Positions 47,081 to 58,448 of a DNA stretch of 64,000 bases are shown piece after piece. The translations under genes were made by a program, and so were the position numbers. Origin of the DNA: Oscheius dolichura (taxonomy: Eukaryota > Nematoda > Chromadorea > Rhabditida > Rhabditidae). Within the stretch, counting starts at the first letter, position 1. The number at the start of each line of letters is the position of its first letter. The stretch is from the NCBI GenBank assembly GCA_932521035.1, contig OW051495.1, forward strand, positions 5,890,001 through 5,954,000, in the 5' to 3' direction. Under the pieces are notes generated by a model, which saw only the letters and a program-made list of their open reading frames with translations, did not search any database and was not told where the DNA came from.

Positions 47081-48465
47081 TTCGTACTGAACACATCTAT
47101 TATTCCATTTGCAAAGAATATCAAAGTTTGCAAAAGTTCAACATTTGTTGACTGTAATGTCTGATGGTAGAAAAAGTTTCCTTCTGACGCGGTGTGGTCA
47201 GTTGGGTCTGTTACACCAGTCTAGGAAACTTCGGAACAATTGTTACAGTGAAAAGAAAGGATGAGATGCTGGGGAAGAGGGGCTTCCGGGCAGAGGACAG
47301 CAGATATCATTGGCAGGGAAATTCCTTGGTTTATTTGCTTCTCCCTCGGAAAACAGCAATCCGGACTGCCAGAGACAAGAGTACGTACGGCACACAGGTT
47401 AAGGGGGACAAGAAGACGATTAAGAAGTAAACAATACAGACTGGAACAGCATAACCGATGCTCGGCGAGCACGGGATATTCTAACAATTGAATGTTGGTG
47501 ATAATCTTTTTGTGTGAGGTCGCGGGACTGTTTGTTCTGTTACCGGTTGGCATCGGCCACGTCGCAGGAAATCATCGACTCAAAAACAGCTAATTCCGGT
47601 GGCACAAAGGACGGGGAATACTCGTGTGGGACTGTTCTCCTGCTTGCTTCTCTAAAATTATTCGAGATATAGCTTTTCATTGATTTCAATGAGTTGTTTC
47701 TTCTGTGACCCGATGACCGGGTTAGAGTTGGAGTGCGGTCTTTGTAGACGATGTTTACTTTTTGAATTTCCCGGCGCGTACTGTGACTGGCTAGCTCGAG
47801 TCATTCGGAAGTTTACTCGAAAAGTACAACCGCCCCAGACGGGGGCCGTTCCCCTGTTGTGGCAGATAACAGCCGGCAGTGAGTCAGATCCCTTCCGCGT
47901 TTCAAATGGCTCTGATGTCACGACGTCTCCATGTGAGCCCCGAGTGAACAGAGAAGGCAAACAGGCCATTGTGGCCCGGGTAGAAACACATTAGGCCCCG
48001 GGCTATATAACCAACAGCCAATCACACACACCCCCAACCGCCCCCGTCGCCCCTCCACCCCTTTAGGGACTCCCCCATAAACTAGGGGCTCTAACAAGAG
48101 AACAATCTTCCCGGTGGCCTCCCCCGACAAAAGAACCGCCGGTGGCAAAAAGCTGTTGTGTTGTTACCTCGGGGCCCCCGGTTAATCCGCTGCCAATGCT
48201 TCTTTTCGCGCACTCGAGTCTCGACCATTACCATAACTGGACCGGTAAATCTGCCCCTAAAAAAGGGGATCAACCGAGGGCAGGTCGACGTGTTTGTCCC
48301 GATCGGGTTCAGGCTCCATCGGTTCCCACTTCAGTTACCGGGCAGCCGGTTCGTCCTCCCAATATTTCTGATAATATCCTTTGTCCCTTTGTACTTCTCG
48401 TACCTTCCGGCTGTCCACACACCGCCAGCCAAACCGCTCTCCCCTGATACAGTCTCTTCCAGAAG
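47081..48465. other. Long spacer, no gene recognised
   Basis: Open frames of about 100 codons occur on both strands (47658-47994, 48142-48673) but contain no recognisable motif. A TATA-like TATATAA is at 48004-48010. A TCTCTTCCAG acceptor-like site sits 3 nt before the next ATG, so a 5' untranslated exon with an intron could lie between them. Confidence 0.45.
48004..48010 (+). promoter_or_regulatory. TATA-like element
   Basis: TATATAA within GGGCTATATAACC, about 456 nt upstream of the PAN-like gene's ATG. It could serve that gene if a leader intron exists. Confidence 0.25.
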
Positions 48466-49004
48466 ATGTCCGACACCCTCCCAGCCGTCCTCCTCTCCTC
48501 GCTCCTTTTTCTTTCTTTCACAAGTGGGTGTCATCGTAAGTCTCTGTCCTGTCTCGTCCGGCCTCCGTTGCCTAACATTTCCATTAACACCTTTTTGTTG
48601 CTTCCAATCTAATTTGGTACAGATCTCCCCGCCGCTCAGATCATCGGAGCCCGTCCTTATATGCTCCAGATGAGGATGGAATGCAAAGGAGGCAAAGTTT
48701 ATGATATAGACAATGTTCAGGTTGTTTCATACCTCCTATCCTTCCGATGGAAAAGTTACAGGATATAGAACAATGCAAGGAGGCGTGTAGACAGTTCGAC
48801 ACCCAATGTTTGGCTGTTAATCTCTTCCAGTTGGGTGAATTTCAGTTCAAATGCGAGATCCTAAACTCCATTTACACTATGGTCCCAGCTACGGTAAGTA
48901 TTCCAAGGCACTAATCTTTCGGACCGTTGTAGGGAGCTGCGTGTTATTACGCTTCGGATGCCTATCCGGGAGGAGCAATGGGTGCTTGGGGAAGGAGGAA
49001 ATGA
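48466..49004 (+). CDS. Small secreted protein with PAN/apple-like cysteine pattern
   Basis: Four exons with matching phases. The signal peptide is DTLPAVLLSSLLFLSFTSG. The mature part has MRMECKGGKVYDIDN, then DIEQCKEACRQFDTQCLAVN, then FKCEILNSIYTM and GACYYASDAYPGGA, ending GRRK. The sequence 'eC...C......C.a.n.......C.l' resembles PAN/apple domains, which are common in nematode secreted proteins. The domain call is by pattern, not alignment. Introns are about 40-90 nt and in good consensus. Confidence 0.55.
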
Positions 49005-49316
49005 GCAATTACGACCGATCTGTACAGTCCCTCAATTGTAAAAACATTATTATTTTCGTTGTTATGGTTACACAGAGATAAATAAATATCGTCAAGTGCA
49101 AATAGAAACCTCTTTTTCGTGAAAACAGAAAAAAAACTTTTGAATTGCCGGTGAGGGAGGCATTCAGGTGAACAAAATTTGAACAAATTTTTTTCTGTTT
49201 ACCCGACTGCGTCCATTCACCGATCCGCTATTCAATTCTAAACAAGTTACTAATAATGCAAGGTGCCTCCAGAAAGTTTGTTTACGGTAGACGTATGCTA
49301 GTTTTTATTTATTCAG
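49005..49316. other. Upstream region of kinesin copy 1
   Basis: The first coding exon of kinesin copy 1 was not identified here. ATGCAAG at about 49257 is a candidate start spliced to 49317. Confidence 0.35.
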
Positions 49317-51654
49317 AAGGACAGCATCAACGAAGAATGACAACGACGTAATCAAAAGAAGTAACAAAATCACCAGCGATATAGAAGTGATAATTTTGAA
49401 TTCATTGACACCAATATTTCTGTGTATTCTAAACCAAATCATTTATTTCAGGTAATCTGCCGAGTGAAGCCGTACCGGGGCTCACAGCCATGTCTATTGC
49501 CCGTCGATGACAAGTCGCTGAAATGCATTCCACCCACAGATGCGAGGAAAAGAGACGGCACATTTTATGTCAGTTTTTTATTGTTATTTTGGTCTATACA
49601 ATCATTTTAGCCAGAAAAAACGTATGAATTTGGATATGTTTTTGATGAGTCGGATGGTCAACAGAATGTCTTCAATAGATGTACAGTAGATTTGATAGGA
49701 GATTTAATAACGGGCAAGAATGGGCTACTCTTCACATATGGAGTAACGGGAAGCGGAAAGACGTACACAATGACGGGAAAGCCATCTCCGGACGATACTG
49801 GCATTTTGCCCCGCACTTTAGATGTCATTTTCAACAGTATTGATAACAAGTGACAATTTATTAGTATTTTTAGATAGCATGTATTCAGATTGCCCAAATG
49901 TGTATTTTACTCTACCGGAAAGAACACCTACGGAGTCCGTTCGAAGCTGGAGGCGCATCTGTATCGGAAACAGCAAGAAATTGATCGCCTACAAATCAGC
50001 ACTGAAATAGAGACTCGTTTCATGGAGAGACTCAAGGTGCAGTTTTCTTAGATACAATCATAGAAAGATTTTTAGCTGCCCGGATACTCCGATGACTATA
50101 CTTGCAGTGTTTTTGTTTCCTATATTGAAATCTACAACAATTATTGCTACGACTTATTGGAACAAAGAAACGAACTAACAAAAAGAGATCTGAGAGCCGA
50201 TGCCCGTGGTTGTTCATTTGTGGAGGGAGCATCTGAAGTGGAAGTGGAAAATAGCGACGAAGCATTGGAAGTGTTCTGCCGAGGAGAGGAACGACGCCGT
50301 ACTTCCGATACGCTACTTAACAAAGAATCGTCACGCTCCCATTCTGTCTTCACCATTCGCCTTGTTATGTCGCCGATCAAGGATGAAACTTCTCTCTACC
50401 CATCTGATGACCCATCAAAAATTGTTGTCTCTCAACTCTGCCTCGTGGATTTGGCCGGAAGCGAACGGTTCTTTCATATTTTTTGTTGCCTCTTATTATT
50501 TGGTTTAGAGCCAAAAGGACACAAAATGTCGGTGATCGGCTAGCTGAGGCATCCAATATCAATAAAAGCCTCCTGGTCTTACGACGTTGTTTTGATACAT
50601 TGAGGTTCATTTTCAATTGAATAGTTCAACATGTCTTTAGAAAAAATCAAAAAAGCCGCATGCCTGATACTGTCCCTTACAGAGAGTCTAAACTAACTCA
50701 GTTGTTTAAAAATTATTTCGAAGGAGGTGGAAGAATTCGTATGATTATATGTGCTAACCCCAATCCGCAAGATTACGAAGAAAACCTGGTCAGTTTATTC
50801 GGTCATCGTTCGTTAATTGAACGTTATTATAGAATGTCTTGAGCTTTGCCGAAGAGTCTCAATCTGTTCAAATCGCGAGAAGTGTTGACCGTTTAGAGGT
50901 AGATGAGAATCGTCCACCAGTTCCCCGTCGCTTCTATGTCAAATGGTGCCAAGCGATGGATGAAGTCACTGAAGCCGTGGAGAATGATGCCGTCTTCACA
51001 TGCAGTATGCCTCCTTCATGTTTCAGGGTTTTTTTCCGTCTTGTCGCAACCATTTTTTTCAGAACCATCTGGATAGCATGTTCAGCGTTAGGTGGAAAAA
51101 CTACTTTACATCGTTAAGAGACGGTGAACACGCTGATGGAAGAAATCTGGCTCAGTCTGCCACAATGCTGGAGCCAACACTTCGAAGCGCCCTTTGTATT
51201 GGCGATTACATGGCATCCCAGTGTCTGGAAATGAAGGATCAGCAAGATAAAGACAGTGAATATATAGCGGAACTGAGTGGCCAAAATAAACAGATGAAGG
51301 TAACATCATTTCAATTTTTATATTGCTTTGCTTTAAGAGAGAACTTCAATCAGTGGTTGAGCGTCTTCGACGATATGAAGAGAACGATGAAGAATTGATG
51401 TTGAAGGAAGAGCAAATGCGTATGAATATCAAAGAAGAAAGAACAAAGCTGCGAATGAGGGAAAAGACCCTTCAAAGTGTAAGCAAGCTGTTATTCATTC
51501 GTTAAGGTTCATTCAGATCCAAGACGTCTTGGAAGGTTCTCCAACTGTAGCGCAACTGACAAAAAAATTTGGTGAAAGGGATAGGAAGAATGCTACCACA
51601 GCTACTGTTTCTCAAGCCGATGCTCGGCGTCCGCGAATAAATGATAATTGGTAG
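49317..51654 (+). CDS. Kinesin-6 (KIF23/ZEN-4 type), copy 1, C-terminally short
   Basis: Plus-end motor related to MKLP1/ZEN-4, which with a RhoGAP forms centralspindlin for cytokinesis. The motor domain has [10 protein letters not shown], the P-loop [13 protein letters not shown], the kinesin-6-type insertion ([16 protein letters not shown]..), [17 protein letters not shown], switch [12 protein letters not shown] and switch [11 protein letters not shown]. It then has the neck and coiled coil ([38 protein letters not shown]). It stops at RRPRINDNW, lacking the C-terminal region present in copy 2. The initial ATG exon is unresolved. Positions 49458-50667 look identical to copy 2, while flanking parts are clearly diverged. 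Confidence 0.82.
49458..50667 (+). repeat. Kinesin identical tract, copy 1
   Basis: 1,210 nt that read the same as 53256-54465 (constant offset 3,798), including introns. Identity begins at TGCCGAGTGAAGCC and ends at GCATGCCTGA; both sides are diverged. Confidence 0.85.
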
Positions 51655-51814
51655 GTTTTAATTAACAACTAGATCTGTATATTGATATTGACGCAGCCCA
51701 GATAAATTATTACTCTGACGATATTTTCATCTCCTTTCGATGACCATAATAATAAACCTTTTCATATGGCTAACTAATAACAATCTCTTTTCTTTGAAAC
51801 CCGTAAAGAGTAAA

Positions 51815-52069
51815 CTAGTCGTCTACCGGTCTTGGTTTGAGTATTCCTAGCGTATTGGGAGGTAAGTTTGCAACTTGTACTGAAGGCTCTCCTCGCGCAA
51901 GTCGTTGTTCTCTCTGATCTTGCACTGATTGGTCCAAGTAGGGTATGGGCTTCTGCTTTGATAGGAACTTCCTCTCCACATAATATCCAACTGTTCCTAT
52001 AACCGCTGCAAATGGCAAGACGAGAAACCTTGAAAAGCGTTGTCCAAAGATGTATATAACTGGCCACAT
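51815..52069 (-). CDS. SMIM12: SMIM12-like small integral membrane protein
   Basis: An 84-codon protein starting MWPVIYIFGQRFSRFLV, the MWP start typical of SMIM12. A single transmembrane segment PFAAVIGTVGYYVERKF matches the family's PVAFVVGAVGYHLE. A polar tail contains YLDQSVQDQREQRLA and ends LKPRPVDD. The start is set at the MWP methionine because GCTTTCAG just upstream looks like an acceptor; an in-frame ATG 15 nt earlier exists. The function of SMIM12 is unknown. It lies between the two kinesin copies on the opposite strand. Confidence 0.78.
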   Translation of the reverse strand: MWPVIYIFGQRFSRFLVLPFAAVIGTVGYYVERKFLSKQKPIPYLDQSVQDQREQRLARGEPSVQVANLPPNTLGILKPRPVDD

Positions 52070-52485
52070 ACAACCTGAAAGCATACACTTATAGTCAAAG
52101 TGGGAAATTTACAAGTGAAGACGATGAGAACTAATAAAATCGTTGAATTTGACTCCCATACACAATTTACTACACGAACCAAGACTTGCGCAATGAAGAG
52201 GGGAAGAGACGGGGTCTCGGGGAGAAAGGTTAAGCGTCCACCGCGAGTTGAAAATATTTGAACAACCTCATTTTCATTGCCTCAAGGGATCTTCACCTAG
52301 AGGGCTTTCTCTACAAATTGTGTAGAAGCAGCTGTTCTGAACGCTCTGCTCCTTTTTTGAAAGGAATTTGGGTCCACGATAGATCGCTATTGCGGTCAAT
52401 GCATGACCGTGGGAACGCGTGCGGACATTCAAAAGGGTGACCCACGGTCCTCTTTTTGTCCATTTCTCTCTATTCTCTTTTCGGA

Positions 52486-53028
52486 ATGCCGACATCCTCA
52501 ACAAATTTATTCGATTTAGAAGCGATGCGTTCAAGAATTGAGTTTGCTTTCAAATTTTATGCTGCGCTCGATCATCTTCTAGCAAAGCCTATAGCCGATT
52601 GCAGTACAACCATACCATTGCAAATATTGCCCATCAGACCTTCCCACCCATTCTATTTTCCACTTATTCCGTTCCAAATTTCTTACTGCCGCATTCCTTG
52701 AAACACTGAATGTTTTTACATTGCGGAATATCTCCTTCACTTACATATTACATTCCTCCAGTTTATGCAAAAATGATAAAAATTCCAGATCCATCTAGTC
52801 TTTCCAGTATCTATGCAGAGTTCATCCAGGAAGTAAGTTTGCATCAAACAATTCAAGATATATAGACATGCCACTGACTTTTCCATATAAATGCTTCCGA
52901 AAATATTATTTCCAAAAGAACCCACCTTGAAAATACGTTCCTTCGCTGTAGTCGTGCATAATTTGCTACCATGTAAAACTGAAGTGGCTTTTCACCTAGC
53001 ACTTGAATGGTATGGAATCAAAAAATAA
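52486..53028 (+). CDS. Unassigned exons between SMIM12 and kinesin copy 2
   Basis: Two good open stretches on the plus strand: 52486-52701 (PTSSTNLFDLEAMRSRIEF.. with a helical FKFYAALDHLLAKP) and 52891-53028 (LPKILFPKEPTLKIRS.. with FAVVVHNLLPCKTEVAFHL). A possible middle exon encodes KMIKIPDPSSLSSIYAEFI before a GTAAGT donor. They look like one conserved helical protein, but a complete spliced frame could not be built and the family was not recognised. Confidence 0.35.
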
Positions 53029-53145
53029 TTTTTCTATATAAATTGCTTCGTTTTTATTCTGGACTCTGATAAGCACTGATAAATGAACGTTGCACAGAGG
53101 ATACAGGAATTGCAGCAAATACACTCTTTCTAAGAAATGTTTCAG

Positions 53146-56145
53146 AAGAGCAGGCCCAACAGACAGAGATGTGCAGATCAAAAGACGATCTCTGGAGGAA
53201 AGAGACCAAGTCGAGGTAAGAAAAAGTCCAATGACTTATCAATTTCTAGGTTGTTTGCCGAGTGAAGCCGTACCGGGGCTCACAGCCATGTCTATTGCCC
53301 GTCGATGACAAGTCGCTGAAATGCATTCCACCCACAGATGCGAGGAAAAGAGACGGCACATTTTATGTCAGTTTTTTATTGTTATTTTGGTCTATACAAT
53401 CATTTTAGCCAGAAAAAACGTATGAATTTGGATATGTTTTTGATGAGTCGGATGGTCAACAGAATGTCTTCAATAGATGTACAGTAGATTTGATAGGAGA
53501 TTTAATAACGGGCAAGAATGGGCTACTCTTCACATATGGAGTAACGGGAAGCGGAAAGACGTACACAATGACGGGAAAGCCATCTCCGGACGATACTGGC
53601 ATTTTGCCCCGCACTTTAGATGTCATTTTCAACAGTATTGATAACAAGTGACAATTTATTAGTATTTTTAGATAGCATGTATTCAGATTGCCCAAATGTG
53701 TATTTTACTCTACCGGAAAGAACACCTACGGAGTCCGTTCGAAGCTGGAGGCGCATCTGTATCGGAAACAGCAAGAAATTGATCGCCTACAAATCAGCAC
53801 TGAAATAGAGACTCGTTTCATGGAGAGACTCAAGGTGCAGTTTTCTTAGATACAATCATAGAAAGATTTTTAGCTGCCCGGATACTCCGATGACTATACT
53901 TGCAGTGTTTTTGTTTCCTATATTGAAATCTACAACAATTATTGCTACGACTTATTGGAACAAAGAAACGAACTAACAAAAAGAGATCTGAGAGCCGATG
54001 CCCGTGGTTGTTCATTTGTGGAGGGAGCATCTGAAGTGGAAGTGGAAAATAGCGACGAAGCATTGGAAGTGTTCTGCCGAGGAGAGGAACGACGCCGTAC
54101 TTCCGATACGCTACTTAACAAAGAATCGTCACGCTCCCATTCTGTCTTCACCATTCGCCTTGTTATGTCGCCGATCAAGGATGAAACTTCTCTCTACCCA
54201 TCTGATGACCCATCAAAAATTGTTGTCTCTCAACTCTGCCTCGTGGATTTGGCCGGAAGCGAACGGTTCTTTCATATTTTTTGTTGCCTCTTATTATTTG
54301 GTTTAGAGCCAAAAGGACACAAAATGTCGGTGATCGGCTAGCTGAGGCATCCAATATCAATAAAAGCCTCCTGGTCTTACGACGTTGTTTTGATACATTG
54401 AGGTTCATTTTCAATTGAATAGTTCAACATGTCTTTAGAAAAAATCAAAAAAGCCGCATGCCTGAATCCGTTCCCTACAGAGAGGCTAAACTGACGCAGC
54501 TGTTCAAAAATTATTTCGAAGGAGGCGGCAAAATTCGCATGATTATATGTGCTAATCCTACACCGGAAGATTACGAAGAGAACCTCGTGAGTTACCCTAA
54601 CATTCCTTCCCAAGTAAATGTGACAGAATGTGCTGAGCTTTGCCGAAGAGTCCCAGACAGTCCAGGTGACAAAATGCGTCGACCGCCTAGAAGTGGACGA
54701 GAATCGTCCTCCAGTTCCTCGTCGTTTTTATGTCAAATGGTGCCATGATGTGGATGAGAACACCGAAGAAAACGAAAACGGTGTGGCGTTCAAATGTAGT
54801 ATGCCTCCCTACAGTTTCAAGGTTCCCCTTGCCACATTCCTGGTACAACCCTCTTTCAGGACCATCTGGATAGCATGTTCAGTGTCAAATGGAAGAACTA
54901 TTTCACAGCGATAAGAGACAGTGAACACGCGGTTGGAAGAAACCTGGCCCAATCTGCCAGGCGACTAGAGCCGACCCTTAGAAGCGCCCTCTGTATTGGT
55001 GATTACATGTCGGCCCAGTGTACGGAACTGAAAACACAACAAGAGCGAGACAGTCGCTTTATATCCGAACTGAATGCCCAGAACAAACAGATGAAGGTCG
55101 TCGCGATCCCCTGTTTGATCAATTCCTCCCATTTCAGAGAGAACTTCAATCCATGGCCGAGCGACTCCGGCGGTATGAGGAGAATGACGAAGAGATGGTT
55201 TTGAAAGAGGAACAGATGCGTCGGAGCATCAAGGAGGAGAGGACCAAACTGAGAATGAGGGAGAAGACCCTTCAAGGAGTGAGTTCAGCTCTTCCTTCCA
55301 TTCAAATGTCCCTAGATCCAAGACGTCGTGGAGGGTTCGCCGACCGTTGCCCAGCTGACGAAGCGGTTTGCTGACCAGGATAGGAGGAAGGCTACTCCCA
55401 CGGCTGTGTCTCAGACGGACATCCGCCGTCCCCGAGTCATCCCCGAAAATGTCAAAGGATTCTCTACTCCTACCGGACCGGGCTATTTCAACCCTAAATA
55501 CCAGCGAAGGTTTGTTTTGTAAAAGGAAAAATACGGAAAGAAGTACAGGTCGAAGTCGGCGTCGCGTGTCCTGGATCACCAGCCATTGAACAGAGTTCCC
55601 ACCGGGGGAATCCTCAAACCGTCCTATCCCTCGAACGTCAAACATGTCACCGCCCCCAGTGTGAGTCGACCCCCCTCGACCCGACGCTATCCCCTTTACA
55701 GGCCAACGATCTCCGAAAATCGAGCGAATACGTGATCACACACCAAGACGCCGACAAGCAGGGAAATCTCAGCACTTCCGTCTTCAAGGTAGAGTTGCCC
55801 CGCGAGCCGTCTCCGGCCACCAAAAAGCACTTGCATGAGCATGTTCAGCAGTTCGAAAGTCGCCTGCCCCTAGTCCGGGCACACAAGGAGAACATTCCCT
55901 TGCCCGAGAGTGACCCCGAACCGGGCACCCTGGTCTGACAAGGTTTGAGAAAGGCTTCCGCCCGCCCTCTGTGTCCTTTCTCCCTCTCCCGGCTTAAACT
56001 CGAATACACACCACGGACCAAGCATTTTCAGGGCAACGTCATCCCGACAGCCGGCGGAGGACGGGCCGTCCTTTTCGACGACGTCGAGCGCCTCACCCAC
56101 GAGAATTTGAAAGAGAACACTGCCCGGTCATCTGCCCGTCGTTGA
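53146..56145 (+). CDS. Kinesin-6 (KIF23/ZEN-4 type), copy 2, full length
   Basis: Same architecture as copy 1 but complete. The N-terminal exon ([19 protein letters not shown]) leads into [10 protein letters not shown] and the same motor motifs ([33 protein letters not shown]). The coiled coil is [19 protein letters not shown]. The C-terminal region has [29 protein letters not shown] and [19 protein letters not shown], matching the conserved C-terminus of KIF23 (MLTHQEL.., TRGGGQSVQFTDIE). The first ATG exon upstream of 53146 is unresolved. The 3' half is more GC-rich than the motor part. This copy is the better candidate for the ancestral cytokinesis function. Confidence 0.85.
53256..54465 (+). 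repeat. Kinesin identical tract, copy 2
   Basis: Counterpart of 49458-50667; covers most of the motor domain with its introns. Sequence immediately outside differs at many positions, including synonymous sites. Confidence 0.85.
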
Positions 56146-56328
56146 TCCTATTTATTCCCTGTATAGTTGTCTCTAATAATCTCCCTTCAACTGCCTCTTG
56201 CTTTCACTGGTGCTGGCTATCCCTTTGTAAATGAATATCATCCACCCTGGCTCTGTTTCTTCCTCCAATTATTGGTTGTCCCCACTCTACATGCCACGTG
56301 GACTTCGATTATAACCGCCACTCTAGAA

Positions 56329-58120
56329 ATGCCCAAGAGGCGAAGGAAGGACAGCTTCGGGCAGACGCCCAAGAGACAGAAATACAATGGGCAGGCGCCG
56401 GTGGCCAACCACCCCCTGACAGGACAACAGAGGACGGGGAAGAGACGCCGGCCGAGGACGAAACAGCTGAGGCAGACACTCGTGGACATTGTGAGACGAC
56501 TCCCTTGTAACCGACTTCTCCCCTTCAGATAGAAGCCAGCTTGACCTCTCGAGGGAAGACAGGACAGGCCGTCAGAGAGCAGATCCACTACGATCCACAG
56601 TACGATGAGCGACCCTGTACGAAGACCCGTATTGTTCTTTACAAAGCACATTTCAGACATTTATTTACCCGAATTTCTGTCGACCAGTGAGGAGGTGACG
56701 GAGGATATGCGGATAGAGGTGGGCAGACGTCTCCTCCCCTTGAATCTGTCCTTTAGATCAGTAAAATAAGCAAGGAGGGACTCCTGAAGATGAACAACCT
56801 GACGACGATATTCGAACTGGAGGAGGATCCGCGCACCGGCCAGCTGATGGTCTTCTGTGCACCCACTGTCCCGGCCGACGAGTGCACCATCTACATTGTA
56901 AGTATCTTTCAGTCTTCTCCCAATAGAAGATCATATTTAGACTAACATTCCCCGGAATACAGAGCATCATAGCCTCTCCAAGTTACTAATCAAATTCGGA
57001 AAAGTGGCAGATGTGAGACCGACCGTTTTCCGCATTTTGTTTGTTCCAGATGACTTTTCCTCTCAAAAAACCGAGAATTCCTTTGAGCCGGCCGAAGAAC
57101 AAGCAAACTGCTATGGTCCAGTTCACGGAGGATTACCCGGCACAGGAAATGCTCAAGGTAAGGGATCAGCCACTCTGCCCGAATTTAATATTTAGAAGTA
57201 CGCGAGCAATCGCCGCCACCCCCAGGGGCCACAGAAGGAAGGAGACGACCCCTTCCCCAGGTAAAACTTATTTTCTCGTTCCTTTTCAATATCGAAAAAT
57301 TAGAAAGCCCAAGCCGCACAAACGAAGATGGAGGAAAATTGTCTGGCGAGATGCTATGATCCTCAAAAGGCGATATGACAGGATCAGCGGAGAGAAGGAA
57401 GGAATCTCGAATGGAAAAGTGAACGGTACCGGGCAGAAGAGCACCGAGGAACACAGTAAGAACTGATATTTATACGAGGCTATTGAAATAAACAGGGAGA
57501 CGGAGCGGGTCGAGTCTGAGGAGGAATAAATCGGTGGTTAGGAAGAGGTCGCGAGCCGGCAAGGACATGTTCAACATCGATTGGCCGGCATTGAGGAAGA
57601 GGCTCAAGGAGCGACGGAAAAGGTCGAGGCATCCAGTCATCCAATAAATAAAATATTTAGACGAAACCATCGAAAGAAGAAGAGGCTACAGCAGAGGAAG
57701 GCCAAGAGGGCTCGGGTCAAGGCGGCAGGCACCACACTTCCCAGGAGGATACGGTTCCGGCGGAGGAGGAGGCTACGGGCCAGGGCCAGGGGGGCCGACT
57801 CGGTCGACAGCTTCTTCTCGGCCATCCAAGTCTACTCCAAGTGGGTCTCTCATTTTGAAAAGAGCTGATTGTCGCGTTTCAGATCAGAATATTATACTCT
57901 CCAGACAGATTATCGACGGTTACAACAGTCCCGCCTGGCCGAAAGGGTCGAGGAGTACAAATCCATTACGGACGACGGAGCCATCGATCTGGTCAAGGAG
58001 AAGAAACAACAGGCGGGCTGTCCCTTTATCCCGTCTGACCGTCTTTTTTAGGAGTTTATTGAGGAGTACGTGGACCAGCGATTTGGGGCGCCCGCTAATG
58101 TGAAGACCCGCTCCCCGTAG
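56329..58120 (+). CDS. LARP7-like RNA-binding protein (tentative)
   Basis: A basic N-terminus (PKRRRKDSFGQTPKRQKYNG) precedes a degenerate La-motif-like stretch (LRQTLVDIIEASL; MRIEISKISKEGLLKMNNL). An RRM is entered through ECTIYITNIPRNTEHHSL and LLIKFGKVADMTFPL, which matches LARP7's ECTVYVELLPKN..., FGKCGNVVYIS. Next is VWRDAMILKRRYDRIS, similar to the LARP7 segment before its xRRM. A very Arg/Lys-rich region (RIRFRRRRRLRARARG) and a helical end (LAERVEEYKSITDD) follow. The C-terminal xRRM of LARP7 is not seen. LARP7 stabilises 7SK-type RNAs; whether this protein does is unknown. Exon joins in the basic region are uncertain. Confidence 0.42.
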
Positions 58121-58204
58121 TCCAATGGATGAATGCCAACGAGCCTTATTTTCTACCTCCTCCTCCGGTGCAATACACGTGGTCAAAGAGACGGGTTCAG
58201 CCAT

Positions 58205-58263
58205 AATAAAGCCGTCTTTCTCTGTTTTTGTTGAGATCAGAGAATTGGGGTTTGGAGTCGGGG
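58205..58263 (+). repeat. Imperfect direct repeat, unit 1
   Basis: About 58 nt starting at AATAAAGCCG that recur with roughly four-fifths identity at 58394-58448. It contains the probable poly(A) signal of the LARP7-like gene. Confidence 0.5.
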
Positions 58264-58393
58264 CAAGACGAGCTGACACTACAGAAAGAACAAATATCGG
58301 GATCAGATCTATATATACATATAGGGGGGAATACAGAAACCCATGTTTCCAAGAAAAGAGAAGAAGGAGGAGCAAGTTAAACAGTACATTCCC

Positions 58394-58448
58394 AATAAAG
58401 CTGCCTTTCCCCGTTTTTTTGAGATCACTGTTGGGGCTTGGAGGCGGG
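58394..58448 (+). repeat. Imperfect direct repeat, unit 2
   Basis: Second unit, starting AATAAAGCTG and ending exactly where the antisense SLC23 copy A stop codon begins (58449). Confidence 0.5.
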
